Under the pieces are notes generated by a model. That model did not search any database. It was not told the origin of the DNA and saw nothing but the letters and a program-made list of their open reading frames with translations. From assembly GCA_000583135.1 (NCBI GenBank), contig JFBG01000004.1, positions 1 through 48,584 on the forward strand: a stretch of DNA of 48,584 nt. The letters are read 5' to 3'. The DNA is from Thioalkalivibrio sp. HK1 (GTDB taxonomy: Bacteria > Pseudomonadota > Gammaproteobacteria > HK1). The position numbers and the translations under genes are program-made. Positions 11,277-19,810 of the stretch are shown here, in pieces. Within the stretch, counting starts at the first letter, position 1. Every line of letters starts with the position of its first letter.

Positions 11277-12035
11277 ATGGCGTTCGGAGTTCACGGCCGA
11301 TCGTTCGAGGGATGGACGGTGAAAGAGGGATACGAAACCCCGGGCGAGACCGCGAGCGCCGGCGGCAATACCGGTAGCAATCCCGGCGGCAACAAGCGCG
11401 AGCGGATTTTGGAAGTTCTGGTGCGCGAAATCGAGGGCAATCGCGCATCGAAGATCACCACGCGGCAATTGGCGGCGGCGGTCGGGGTGTCGGAATCGGC
11501 GCTTTACCGCCATTTCCCCGGCAAGGCGGCGATGTTCGAAGCCCTCATCGAATCCTGCGAGCATTCGGTGTTCAGCACCATCAATCGTATCTGCGCCGAT
11601 GCCGGGGACGATCCCGAGCGATGCTGCGAGCGCATCGTGCGTTCGGTTTTGCATTTCGTCGAAGGCAGCACCGGCATCTCGCGGGTTCTTTTGGGCGAGG
11701 TGCTGCATGGCGAGGATCCGAGGCTTTCGGAGCGGGTGGGGAATTTCTTCGACCGCATCGAAACCCACATCAGCCGAGTCATTCAGCAGGCGCCGAGCAC
11801 GCCCTTGTCCATGCGCGGTCGGGCTCGGGTCAGCGCCAATCTCATCGGTGCCTTCCTGATCGGTCGGATTCGCCAGTTCAATATCAGCGGGGCGCTCCCC
11901 ACCGAAACCCTCGACGAGCAGTGGGCGCTCTTGGCGCGCGGAGTCTTCGGCGATCTCGAAAACAATGCCCGAAGGCATCGCCTCGAAGGTGGACCGGGAA
12001 CGAACCCCCGCCCCGGATCGTCCACATCGCCTTGA
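11277..12035 (+). CDS. slmA: Nucleoid occlusion factor SlmA (TetR family)
   Basis: DNA-bound inhibitor of FtsZ assembly over the chromosome. The N-terminal helix-turn-helix reads TTRQLAAAVGVSESALYRHFPGKAAMFEALI, matching SlmA closely; the C-terminal all-helical domain fits TetR dimers. The family is about 200 residues; here 252 because of a Gly-rich N-terminal extension and a tail. The ATG at 11277 has no clear ribosome site and the GTG at 11319 is a good alternative. It follows argB by 68 bp, and in many relatives slmA sits next to dut/coaBC. Confidence 0.88.
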   Translation: MAFGVHGRSFEGWTVKEGYETPGETASAGGNTGSNPGGNKRERILEVLVREIEGNRASKITTRQLAAAVGVSESALYRHFPGKAAMFEALIESCEHSVFSTINRICADAGDDPERCCERIVRSVLHFVEGSTGISRVLLGEVLHGEDPRLSERVGNFFDRIETHISRVIQQAPSTPLSMRGRARVSANLIGAFLIGRIRQFNISGALPTETLDEQWALLARGVFGDLENNARRHRLEGGPGTNPRPGSSTSP

Positions 12036-12056
12036 TGGATAAGGTCGATCGCCGAA

Positions 12057-12794
12057 GTGGCCACGACGATCGAACGCCGCGCGACGGTGCGCCTTTTTTC
12101 CACCGACCTTCCCTTCATCTTCAAGCGCGTACCCCGTCGCCGCCATATCCACTTTTTAATCAACGAAGCCGGTGAACTGGAACTGCGCGCTCCGTGGCGT
12201 TTCGGCTTGGAGCGGGCGCAAGCGATCTTGCGCGAAAACGAAACCAAGGTCTTGGATTTATTGGAAAAGAGCCGGCGGCGGCGAAGCGAGCGCCCTCCTT
12301 TGATCACCGGCACCCTCTTGCCCTTGCTCGATCGATCGTTGACTTTGGAAGTGCATCGCTCGTCTTTTTCGGTCGATGCCAAGAGGCGCCCCTCGCGCGT
12401 CGAGCGAAGGGGTGACAATTTGTGGGTAAGCGTCCCCGATTCCGAGCCCGATTTCCTGCGCAAGGCTTTGGAGAAGTGGTATCGCAGGCAGGGGAAGATC
12501 CACTTCGCCGAGCGTATCCAATATTATTTACCGCAGCTCGATGTGCCCGAGCCGACCCTTTCCATTCGGGGGCAGCGTGCCCGATGGGGAAGTTGCTCCA
12601 CCACAGGTAGGGTGAGCCTCAACTGGCGCTTGATGATGGCTCCGGTGGCGTTATCGGATTATGTCGTGGTGCACGAGCTATGCCACCTTCGCTATATGAA
12701 TCACTCCGCCTCCTTTTGGTCTTTGGTGGAGAGCATCGTTCCCGACTATCGGCTTCGTCGCCGCCGCCTCAACGCCCTGCAATTTCCCTTGTAG
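12057..12794 (+). CDS. YgjP/DUF45-type zinc metallopeptidase
   Basis: Predicted M48-related metalloprotein of the YgjP family. 245 residues. The family motif RARWGSC lies at 173-179 and the zinc site HELCHLRYMNHS begins near 206, with HEXXH and a downstream His. The N-terminal third is basic. The start is GTG at 12057, 21 bp after slmA, so it is probably cotranscribed. Substrate unknown. It ends facing yggT. Confidence 0.88.
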   Translation: MATTIERRATVRLFSTDLPFIFKRVPRRRHIHFLINEAGELELRAPWRFGLERAQAILRENETKVLDLLEKSRRRRSERPPLITGTLLPLLDRSLTLEVHRSSFSVDAKRRPSRVERRGDNLWVSVPDSEPDFLRKALEKWYRRQGKIHFAERIQYYLPQLDVPEPTLSIRGQRARWGSCSTTGRVSLNWRLMMAPVALSDYVVVHELCHLRYMNHSASFWSLVESIVPDYRLRRRRLNALQFPL

Positions 12795-12870
12795 CGTTAG
12801 CGGTTTTTGGCCGCCCGCGGGTGTTTTTCGAATGGGATGGCGGATTCGCCATTCGATCCCGCCCTTTGCC

Positions 12871-12900
12871 GACCGCTGCCGACCGCTGCCGACCGCTGCC
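12871..12900. repeat. Three perfect copies of a 10-bp repeat
   Basis: GACCGCTGCC three times in a row between the convergent ends of the YgjP-type gene and yggT, touching the yggT stop codon. Probably replication slippage. Confidence 0.85.
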
Positions 12901-13472
12901 TACCACATCGCGATGGCCATCCCGCGCAGAGGGTTGACGATCAAAAAACCGCCTAGCTGCAAGATCAAAATGACGACGATCGGTGAAAGGTCGATGCCCG
13001 CCACCGGAGGAATGATGCGGCGGGCGGGCGCGAGCAGCGGATAGTTGATGCTGTGCACCAAAATCAAGACCGGGTTTCGCGCGAAGGGGTTGATCCAACT
13101 CATGATCACTTCGATCAATATCGAGAACAGGAATACGTTCAAGGCCAGCTGCACGATCTCGGCCATGGAGAAGAGTAAAAGCGCACCCGGCGAGGGGATG
13201 CTTCCGGTGATTGCACCGAGCAACAGGGTTTCGGCCGATTGCAGGATCAGCAGCAAGGAGAGGCAGGCGCCATCGATCCTCCCGATGGTGGGGATCAGCA
13301 GTTTTAAGGGTGCGCGCGCAGCGTCGGTGGCACGAATGACGAATTGGGAAACGGGATTGTGGAAATCCGCCCTTACCCATTGCAAGAGCAGGCGCAGCAT
13401 GACAATCAGGATATAGGCACCGATAACGCTTTGGACGAGGAACGCCAGTGCATTGTCGATATGTCCGGTCAT
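12900..13472 (-). CDS. yggT: YggT family integral membrane protein
   Basis: 190 residues made of two similar YggT repeats, each a hydrophobic segment followed by an amphipathic stretch (RLLLQWVRADFHNPVSQFV in the first, EVIMSWINPFARNPVLILV in the second), then P-rich turns (LLIPTIG, RRIIPPVAG). About four membrane segments are predicted by eye. Exact role is unclear; the family has been linked to osmotic tolerance and to membrane or division-site organisation. It follows proC by 12 bp, the standard proC-yggT pair. Confidence 0.92.
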   Translation of the reverse strand: MTGHIDNALAFLVQSVIGAYILIVMLRLLLQWVRADFHNPVSQFVIRATDAARAPLKLLIPTIGRIDGACLSLLLILQSAETLLLGAITGSIPSPGALLLFSMAEIVQLALNVFLFSILIEVIMSWINPFARNPVLILVHSINYPLLAPARRIIPPVAGIDLSPIVVILILQLGGFLIVNPLRGMAIAMW

Positions 13473-13484
13473 GTTCGGCAGTCC

Positions 13485-14309
13485 TCACTCTTCGCCCAAG
13501 GCATCCCCGAGCTCCACCGATCGTCGCTGCGCCGCCGAGATTCCTTGCTTGACCAGCGCCTCGATACCGCCTTCTCGCATGGTGACGATGGCTCGCTCGG
13601 TCGTTCCTCCGGGGGAGGTGACCCGCTTGCGCAAGGTGGCGGGGTCTTCGCCCTCGTCTAAGGCGATGCGAGCGGCCCCGAGGGCCGTTTGCAAGGTCAG
13701 TTGTTTGGCGGTGTCTCGCTCCAAGCCCATCGACTCCCCCGCCGCTTGCATGATTTCCATCAGCAAGAAGCAATAGGCCGGTCCGCTGCCGGAAAGGGCG
13801 GTTACCGCATCCAACAGATCCTCTTCATCCACCCACAAGGTGATGCCCACCGCTCGCAGAACCTTGTCGGCATCGAGGCATCGCTTCTCATCCACCCTTT
13901 CGTTGGCAAAAAGCCCGGTCGCCCCCGCTCCCACGAGCGCCGGAGTGTTCGGCATCGTGCGCACGATGGCTTTGCCGCCGCCGGCCCAGCGATCGATATC
14001 CGATATTCGCACCCCGGCGGCGATCGAGACCAAAAGGGGATCGCGATCCGCCCAAGTAGGCGCCAGATTCACCACCACCTCGCGCATGACCTGCGGTTTG
14101 ACCGCCAACACCACCGTGGGGCAGGAGGCGGGCACCGTGTTATCGCTGCCGGTATGCACCGAGAAGCGCCGGCGCAGATGGTCGAGCCGGGTGGCATCGG
14201 GGTCGGATACATAAATCGTCTCGGGGGAAAAGCCATTCGCGATCAACCCCCCGATGAGGCTGGTGGCCATATTGCCGCCACCGATGAAGCCGATATCCGA
14301 ATTGCTCAT
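13485..14309 (-). CDS. proC: Pyrroline-5-carboxylate reductase
   Basis: Last step of proline synthesis, reducing P5C with NAD(P)H. N-terminal Rossmann motif GFIGGGNMATSLIGG, then VLAVKPQ, the conserved RTMPNTPALVGAGATG, TALSGSGPAY and the C-terminal signature VTSPGGTTERAI. 274 residues, normal length. In most gammaproteobacteria yggS precedes proC; here no yggS is seen in the 730 bp upstream. Confidence 0.97.
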   Translation of the reverse strand: MSNSDIGFIGGGNMATSLIGGLIANGFSPETIYVSDPDATRLDHLRRRFSVHTGSDNTVPASCPTVVLAVKPQVMREVVVNLAPTWADRDPLLVSIAAGVRISDIDRWAGGGKAIVRTMPNTPALVGAGATGLFANERVDEKRCLDADKVLRAVGITLWVDEEDLLDAVTALSGSGPAYCFLLMEIMQAAGESMGLERDTAKQLTLQTALGAARIALDEGEDPATLRKRVTSPGGTTERAIVTMREGGIEALVKQGISAAQRRSVELGDALGEE

Positions 14310-15041
14310 GGTTTTTAAAGCCTCTGGGATCGAAAAAGGAAATGTCTCGTTATCCGGCGATTGTCCGGCGAAGGCGAAGGATAGCGATCGCCAAGGGGCG
14401 CCGAGCCGGTAAGCGAAAGTTTATATTAGCGATGGGCGGTGCATCCAAAGGATTGAACGCTTCCAAGATTTCCTTTTCGATCCGGATTGCCCCAAAACCC
14501 GAGAATCAAGGACCCATCCCATCGACGGCGGGGTCGATCGGAAGCGAAGCCGATGGGCCGATGCCGCCTCTGGCCTCAGCCATCAGCCCCCGAGGCGGTG
14601 ATTCGCTCTTGCGCCGATGACTCGCCTTTCCTTCGTCGATTCCTCGGATCTCGGGAAAGGACCGAATAAAGCCCTGATCCATCCCAAGAAAAGCGGCCGA
14701 CGGGTCAGACCGAAGGAGCGGGCGAGTTCGCATCGATACCCGATGCATGAGCGAAATATCCAAGCGTCCGATCGGGTGATTCAGATGATTCGATCGGCTG
14801 CTCCGGCCGGCCGATCCAGCCGGATGATCCAAACGATTGTTCAAGGCATCCGCGCCCGGCAAAGCGGCGGTTCGGCGCATCGTTTTTTTCGAGCGATCGT
14901 CGAAAAGGATGACTCGAAATCGCCCAACTAGTACTATCATTCCCGCCTACCTTGAAGGGCACTTGGACGGGGGTATCGATCGAGGCGCCTTTCGATGATC
15001 TCTACCTTGAATTTCCTCTTTCGTCGATGCGGAGAACAACC
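14310..15041. other. Intergenic region, no gene seen
   Basis: About 730 bp between divergent proC and the aminotransferase gene. Frames on both strands are short, Arg/Ser-rich and without recognisable domains. It must contain two divergent promoters, but I could not pick convincing boxes. A ribosome site (GGAG at 15031) precedes the next gene. Confidence 0.55.
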
Positions 15042-16322
15042 ATGGATCAGACAACCCGCGCCGAGGCCGATTTGCGCGAGAAGGCCCGAAATTATCTCCC
15101 GGGGGGCAGCTTCGGAAATGCCCCGGAGTTCGTGATTGTCGAGGGTGAAGGCGGGCGCGTTCGGGACGCATCGGGACGAGAATACGTCGACTATCTACTG
15201 GGTTCAGGTCCGATGCTCTTGGGGCATAACCACCCCGAGGTGATGGAGGCGGTGCGAGCCCAACTCGAACGCGGCGCCACTTTTTTCGCCAACAGCCCTC
15301 CGGGCATCCTCTTGGCCGAGGCCATCTGCAAGGCGATGCCCTGCGCCGAAAAGGTGCGCTATACCAGCAGCGGGTCGGAGGCCACCCTCTATGCGATGCG
15401 GGCGGTGAGGGCTTTTCGCGGTCGCTCGAAGATCCTCAAATTCGAGGGCGGCTATCACGGCATGAACGAATACGCCCTGATGAGCCTGGCGCCCAAACGG
15501 CATGCCAACGGCACCAATCCGATCCCGGATTCCGCAGGCATCCCCGAGGTGATCGAAAACGAGATCCTGGTTGCCCCCTATAACGATCTGGAAGCGGTCA
15601 AGGCCATCATCGAGGAGCATCACGATGCCCTCGCCGGGGTGGTGATGGAGCCGTTGCAGCGTATCATCACTCCCCGCCCCGGTTTCCTTCAAGGGGTGCG
15701 AGAGCTGACGTCGAAGTACGAGATCCCGCTGGTCTTCGACGAGATCGTCACCGGTTTTAGGCTCTCCTACGGCGGCGGGCAGGAGTTCTATCAGGTAGTG
15801 CCCGACCTATGCACCATCGGCAAGATCGTGGGCGGCGGCTTCCCGCTGGCGGCCCTTGCCGGGCGCGAGGATATCATGCGGCATTTCGACGCCGAGGCCG
15901 TAGGGCCGGAACGTTTCCTGCCGCAGATCGGCACCCTCAACGGAAATCCGATCGCTGCCAGCGCCGGGCTTGCGACCCTCGATGTTTTGAGTCGAGGCGA
16001 TGCCTACGAGCGCCTTTTCGAGAACGGCCGGCGGCTGATGGAAGGGCTCGGCAAGGCGATGGGCGATGCCGGAGTCGAGTCCCAAATCACCGGCGAGCCC
16101 TGTCTTTTCGAGATCGTCTTCACCGGGGCTCCGATCGTCGACTATTGGTCGGTCGAGAACGGGGACAAGAAAAAACTCTCGATGTTCAACAGCCTTTTGG
16201 CGGAGCATGGGGTGATCAAGGCCAGCAGCAAATTCTATGTTTCCGTCGCCCACACCGACGAGGATATCGATCTCACCTTGCAGGCCTTCGATGCGGTTGC
16301 CAAGGAGATCGCAAAGCACTGA
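15042..16322 (+). CDS. Class III aminotransferase, glutamate-1-semialdehyde aminomutase-like
   Basis: PLP enzyme of fold type I. Features: GGRVRDASGREYVDYLLGSGPMLLGHNHPEV, SSGSEATLYAMRAVRAF, the aspartate motif LVFDEIVTGFRLSYGG, and GKIVGGGFPLAALAGR with the Schiff-base lysine. 426 residues from the Met at 15042, chosen because GGAG sits upstream and family proteins start there; the frame is open 90 bp further back. It resembles HemL but also many paralogues of other substrate range, and no haem genes are nearby, so the substrate is not assigned. It stands alone between long intergenic stretches. Confidence 0.85.
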   Translation: MDQTTRAEADLREKARNYLPGGSFGNAPEFVIVEGEGGRVRDASGREYVDYLLGSGPMLLGHNHPEVMEAVRAQLERGATFFANSPPGILLAEAICKAMPCAEKVRYTSSGSEATLYAMRAVRAFRGRSKILKFEGGYHGMNEYALMSLAPKRHANGTNPIPDSAGIPEVIENEILVAPYNDLEAVKAIIEEHHDALAGVVMEPLQRIITPRPGFLQGVRELTSKYEIPLVFDEIVTGFRLSYGGGQEFYQVVPDLCTIGKIVGGGFPLAALAGREDIMRHFDAEAVGPERFLPQIGTLNGNPIAASAGLATLDVLSRGDAYERLFENGRRLMEGLGKAMGDAGVESQITGEPCLFEIVFTGAPIVDYWSVENGDKKKLSMFNSLLAEHGVIKASSKFYVSVAHTDEDIDLTLQAFDAVAKEIAKH

Positions 16323-16398
16323 AAAGCATGAGAAAAAATGCGCCGGACGATGCATCGAAAATCATCTCGAAAAGGGCATCGAAAAGCGCGACATCGAA

Positions 16399-16412
16399 GG
16401 CTTGCGCAAGCC
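16399..16412. repeat. 14-bp perfect palindrome
   Basis: GGCTTGCGCAAGCC, in the 229-bp gap after the aminotransferase gene. Could be a protein-binding site or part of a weak transcript end; no T run follows. Confidence 0.4.
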
Positions 16413-16551
16413 GATTGCGCAGGCCTCCTTGCAAGCATCAAGACCATCGGCGCCCGCTTTCCAAGCGCGGCGCCGATGCCAGATGCAAAACGATGCGCAA
16501 AAGCCTCGGCGAAAAGCCCTCGAGATCATCGGTGCAAGCCTCGTAAGACGC

Positions 16552-16959
16552 ATGAATAGCCCCGAATCTGCGCAAGCAGGCTCCTCTTCGCTTGAAAGCG
16601 AGGGGATCGATCCCGATCTGAATACAAAGGCGGCTCGAGAGATCATGGGCTGGCAGGTCATCGAGATCGCTTGGGCGGGTGATCAAACCGTCCCCGTTTG
16701 GCATGATGCGAAGGGCGATCCGATGATGAGCGAGTTTTCTTGGCGCCCGGATCGAGATGAAGCCCAGAACATGCAGATCTTGGATGCGATGCTCGATCTC
16801 GGCTACGACTTCGATCTCTCGGTCAAGCGAGATCATGCCGTCGCCCGTTTCGTTGCAGGCAGCAATCGATTGGGACAAAGCCTGAATCCCGATCGAAAAC
16901 TCGCCGTCATCGAAGCCGCCCTCGAAGCCATTCGAAGTTGTCCGAGATCCACCGTTTAG
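16552..16959 (+). CDS. Small protein resembling phage ABA-sandwich domain proteins
   Basis: 135 residues from the ATG at 16552; the open frame continues upstream through low-complexity sequence that overlaps the aminotransferase gene and is not trusted. The body reads AAREIMGWQVIEIAW..., then FSWRPDRDEAQNMQILDAM and a C-terminal AVIEAALEAIRS. Opening MGW, a central F/S-x-D block and an alternating strand-helix pattern are typical of the small phage ABA-sandwich proteins found in phage and prophage genomes. That link is from pattern memory only. No other phage gene is adjacent. Function unknown. Confidence 0.6.
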   Translation: MNSPESAQAGSSSLESEGIDPDLNTKAAREIMGWQVIEIAWAGDQTVPVWHDAKGDPMMSEFSWRPDRDEAQNMQILDAMLDLGYDFDLSVKRDHAVARFVAGSNRLGQSLNPDRKLAVIEAALEAIRSCPRSTV

Positions 16960-17096
16960 CCAAGCACTCGCCGCTTCTCTTCGTGGCGCCCCGCCGCCAC
17001 TGCACTGCATGCCCGCTATCGAGATCGGGCTTGCCAAGAGAGTGCTTGATTGTGTTTCGCGCAAGGATTTGTCAAAAAGCACAAGGAAAAGCATTC

Positions 17097-17546
17097 ATGG
17101 AATGGACCGCTCAACAGATCGCCCTGACATGGTTTTTGCTCGGAGCGGTGCTCTTGTTCTCCGAGTTTCTCCTACCCGGTTTCATCGTGATCTTTTTCGG
17201 GGTCGCGGCTTGGCTGGTGGCGTTGGCGGTATGGGCCTTCGACATATCCTTCGATATCCAGATTTTGATCTTCATCGTCGCCTCGATCGTCTCCATCTTG
17301 ACGCTTCGAAGATATTTCAAACGCACCTTCAAAGGCGAGACCGTCGGCATGGACAGTGCCGACCGCCGCATCGGACAACACGCCGAAGTGGTGGAGGCCA
17401 TCCCGGCCAAGGGCACCGGACGCATCAAAGGCTTGGGAAGCACTTGGCCCGCCATTGCCGATGAGCCGATCGCGACCGGAACCCCGGTCGTGGTCGTTTC
17501 CGTTGACGAATCCAGCGCAACCATCATCAAAGTGAGGGAGATATAA
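17097..17546 (+). CDS. NfeD-family membrane protein (YbbJ type)
   Basis: 149 residues from the ATG at 17097 (AAGGAAAA upstream). Two or three hydrophobic segments fill residues 8-70 (TWFLLGAVLLFSEFLLPGFI, then VALAVWAF and ILIFIVASIVSIL), followed by a soluble OB-fold NfeD domain: GQHAEVVEAIPAKGTGRIKGLGSTWPA. Short NfeD proteins work with stomatin-like SPFH proteins; the partner is encoded 3 bp downstream. Probably part of inner-membrane microdomain organisation, like E. coli YbbJ-QmcA. Confidence 0.93.
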   Translation: MEWTAQQIALTWFLLGAVLLFSEFLLPGFIVIFFGVAAWLVALAVWAFDISFDIQILIFIVASIVSILTLRRYFKRTFKGETVGMDSADRRIGQHAEVVEAIPAKGTGRIKGLGSTWPAIADEPIATGTPVVVVSVDESSATIIKVREI

Positions 17547-17549
17547 GTC

Positions 17550-18677
17550 ATGATGAATGTCGATACCGATATGGTTCTGATCATCGTTTTGTTGGTCGTC
17601 GCCGTCCTTGTCATATTCACGCTTTACAACACCGCGGTGGTGGTGCCGCAGCGTTCGGAATATGTCATCGAAAGACTCGGCAAGTTCAATCGCACCCTCT
17701 CCGCCGGATTGCATTTCCTCTTTCCCTTCCTCGATATCGTTGCTTATAGGCGCAGCCTCAAAGAGGAAGTGATCGATATCGGATCCCAGGATTGCATCAC
17801 CTCCGATAACGTGATGGTCACCGTCGATGGCGTTCTTTATATGCAAGTTTTCGATTCGCGCATGAGTGCCTACGGGATCGAAAACTATAAATTCGCCGCC
17901 AGCCAAATGGCGCAGACCTCCTTGCGCTCCGCCATCGGCAAGATCGAACTCGATAGAACCTTCGAAGAGCGAGAGGCCCTCAATCGACAGGTCGTCTCGG
18001 CCATCGACGAGGCCGCCCAGAACTGGGGAGTCAAGGTATTGCGCTACGAGATTCGAGACATCACCCCGCCCCAGACGGTGATGGAGGCGATGGAAAAGCA
18101 GATGCGCGCGGAGCGGGAAAAACGCGCCGAGATAGCCATTTCCGAGGGTGATCGACAATCACGCATCAATCGCGCGGAAGGGTTGATGACCGAGGCGATC
18201 CGCATTTCCGAGGGCGAAAAACAAAAACTGATCAACGAGGCCGAGGGTAATGCCCGCCAGATCGAGCTGATCGCCGGCGCCACCGCCAAGGGATTGAGCG
18301 ATATCGCCGTCGCCCTTTCCAAGCAAGGCGGAGAGACCGCCGCCCGCTTGCGGGTCGCCGAGCAATATGTCGAACAGTTCGGCCGTTTGGCGCAAGAGAG
18401 CAACAGCCTGATCCTGCCTTCCGACTTGGGCAATATCGCAAGCATCGTCGCCACCGCCATGAACGCCTTGGACCAACACCGAGGCGGCGGCACTCCATCG
18501 GCAAAACCCAAGCCCATCGCCTCCGACAACCCGTCGACTCGCTCGACCTCATCGGCACCGACAGGCAGCGCAAGCGGCAGACAAGGCGAGCGCCCCACCC
18601 CACCCTCTTCCAGCGACTCCACCCCATCGGCATCCTCTTCGTCACCTTTTAGAGGCGAAGTCGACAGCGATTTTTGA
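17550..18677 (+). CDS. qmcA: SPFH/stomatin-like protein (QmcA type)
   Basis: One N-terminal membrane segment (VLIIVLLVVAVLVIFTLY), the SPFH/band-7 domain (VVVPQRSEYVIERLGKFNRTLSAGLHFLFPF ... SLRSAIGKIELDRTFEERE ... RYEIRDITPP), a long helical region (KQMRAEREKRAEIAISEGDRQSRINRAEG) and a Pro/Ser/Thr-rich tail after about residue 310. 375 residues. Forms oligomeric membrane assemblies that organise microdomains and membrane protein turnover. Cotranscribed with the NfeD gene. The disordered tail is longer than in E. coli QmcA (305 residues). Confidence 0.93.
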   Translation: MMNVDTDMVLIIVLLVVAVLVIFTLYNTAVVVPQRSEYVIERLGKFNRTLSAGLHFLFPFLDIVAYRRSLKEEVIDIGSQDCITSDNVMVTVDGVLYMQVFDSRMSAYGIENYKFAASQMAQTSLRSAIGKIELDRTFEEREALNRQVVSAIDEAAQNWGVKVLRYEIRDITPPQTVMEAMEKQMRAEREKRAEIAISEGDRQSRINRAEGLMTEAIRISEGEKQKLINEAEGNARQIELIAGATAKGLSDIAVALSKQGGETAARLRVAEQYVEQFGRLAQESNSLILPSDLGNIASIVATAMNALDQHRGGGTPSAKPKPIASDNPSTRSTSSAPTGSASGRQGERPTPPSSSDSTPSASSSSPFRGEVDSDF

Positions 18678-18710
18678 GCGCCCCACATCGCTCCCATGAT
18701 GTTCCGAGAA

Positions 18711-18735
18711 CGGGCGGCCCACCCAAGGCCGCCCG
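18711..18735 (+). terminator. GC-rich hairpin after qmcA
   Basis: CGGGCGGCC (18711-18719) pairs with GGCCGCCCG (18727-18735). There is no T run, so termination is uncertain. A partly decayed copy lies at about 19344-19368 as part of the 625-bp duplication. Confidence 0.5.
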
Positions 18736-18790
18736 CTCCCCCGAAAAACCGCGCCATTTCCGAGCCATTTATGCGCCCCCACCATCCTCC

Positions 18791-18823
18791 ATCGGTGCTA
18801 AGATAGGTATCCACACCCGAGGA
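18791..18823 (+). promoter_or_regulatory. Duplicated upstream element of the first coiled-coil gene
   Basis: The stretch containing TCGGTGCTAAGATAGGTATC is repeated almost exactly at 19416-19448, each time 35 bp before the start codon of a paralogue and followed by GAGGA or AAGGA as ribosome site. TGCTAAGAT (18796-18804) resembles an extended -10 box. Promoter function is inferred from conservation between the two copies. Confidence 0.55.
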
Positions 18824-18830
18824 CAGAGCG

Positions 18831-19211
18831 ATGAGCGAACTTGATGGCGCGAAAGCGGAATGGCGAGAAAAAAGACTCGATCGGATCGAGGCTCTGCTTG
18901 ATAGCATTGGGGCCAAAATCGAAAGAAATGCCGACTTGATCGCCGAGAGCACAAGAAAGAATGCCGATCTAATCGCGGAGAGTACGAGAGAGAACTCCGC
19001 TCTGATCGGTGAAAACAGAAAATCGATCGCCGAGAACGCAAAGGCGATCGCCAAAAATGCGGAAGGAATCGCTGAATTGAAAGAAGTGATGAAATGGATG
19101 CCGCTAAAGTCGGGATTGTGGACAGTCGGTATCATTATTTCGGCAATCGTCGGAGCCGCGGCGATCCCGGATGCCGCCGCGTTCATCATGAAAATTTTCG
19201 GCGGCGAATGA
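18831..19211 (+). CDS. Small coiled-coil protein with C-terminal membrane anchor, copy A1
   Basis: 126 residues. An N-terminal helix (LDGAKAEWREKRLDRIEALL), then 11-residue repeats of the form NADLIAESTRK and 7-residue repeats of the form ENAKAIAKNAEGIAELK, giving a long coiled coil, then WTVGIIISAIVGAAAIPDAAAFIMKIFGG as a single membrane segment. The layout is like phage XhlA-type or Borrelia Bdr-type proteins, but I claim only the architecture. It has one more 11-residue unit than copy A2. GAGGA lies 7 bp before the ATG. Function unknown; it is next to a defence operon. Confidence 0.8.
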   Translation: MSELDGAKAEWREKRLDRIEALLDSIGAKIERNADLIAESTRKNADLIAESTRENSALIGENRKSIAENAKAIAKNAEGIAELKEVMKWMPLKSGLWTVGIIISAIVGAAAIPDAAAFIMKIFGGE

Positions 19212-19303
19212 GCCGCTCGATGGCCGCTCTCGAAGACGCCGAGAGAGATTGGCGCAAACGAAAAAATGGAGTTGAATCAAGCATCGTCTTGAAAAGGTCG
19301 TAG
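19208..19303 (+). pseudogene. Relic N-terminus of a coiled-coil paralogue (B1)
   Basis: Starts directly at the end of copy A1 and encodes MAALEDAERDWRKRKNGVE, similar to the start of the intact third gene (MSDLEDAKKAWRERMDRIE), then loses similarity and stops after about 31 residues. Read as a truncated copy left from the tandem duplication. Confidence 0.6.
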
Positions 19304-19415
19304 CCTCGATTTTTGATCGATTCATCTCGTCCCCGATCCTTCGCGGGCGGCCACCCAAAGCCGCTCGCCTTCCAAAAAATCGCCTTTTCAAGCATGCCAC
19401 AGCCCCCCACCCTCT

Positions 19416-19448
19416 ATCGGTGCTAAGATAGGTATCCACACCGAAGGA
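19416..19448 (+). promoter_or_regulatory. Second copy of the duplicated upstream element
   Basis: Same sequence as at 18791-18823 with minor changes, offset by 625 bp, with TGCTAAGAT at 19421-19429 and AAGGA before the ATG at 19456. Confidence 0.55.
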
Positions 19449-19455
19449 CAGAGCG

Positions 19456-19803
19456 ATGAGCGGGCTTGATCCGGCGAAAGTGGAATGGCATGAGCGAAGA
19501 CTCGATCGAATTGAGATCCTGCTCAATAACAGTGCCGTCAAGATCGACAAGAATGCCGACTTGATCGCCGAGAGCACAAGAAAGAATTCCGCTCTGATTG
19601 CCGAGAACAGAAAATCGATCGGTGAGAACGCAAAAGCGATTGCCAAAAATGCGGAAGGAATCGCTGAATTGAAAGAAGCGATGAAATGGATGCCGCTAAA
19701 GGCGGGGTTGTGGACAGTCGGCATCATTATTTCGGCAATCGTCGGAGCCGCGGCGATCCCGGATGCCGCCGCGTTCATCATGAAAATTTTCGGCGGCGGA
19801 TGA
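19456..19803 (+). CDS. Small coiled-coil protein with C-terminal membrane anchor, copy A2
   Basis: 115 residues, a close paralogue of the gene at 18831: same start (MSGLDPAKVEWHERRLDRIE), same heptad region and a virtually identical membrane segment. The difference in length is exactly 11 residues, one NADLIAESTRK-type unit, so repeat number changes between copies. The DNA identity across coding and upstream sequence marks a recent 625-bp tandem duplication. Confidence 0.8.
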   Translation: MSGLDPAKVEWHERRLDRIEILLNNSAVKIDKNADLIAESTRKNSALIAENRKSIGENAKAIAKNAEGIAELKEAMKWMPLKAGLWTVGIIISAIVGAAAIPDAAAFIMKIFGGG

Positions 19804-19810
19804 GCCTTTG

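Noticed and set aside
14342..14620. 92-residue plus-strand frame after proC
   Set aside because: Arg/Ser/Pro-rich, no ribosome site, no domain; typical random frame of GC-rich DNA.
16237..16551. Upstream extension of the phage-type protein
   Set aside because: It overlaps the aminotransferase gene and encodes low-complexity Lys/Arg/Ser sequence; the ATG at 16552 is the natural start.
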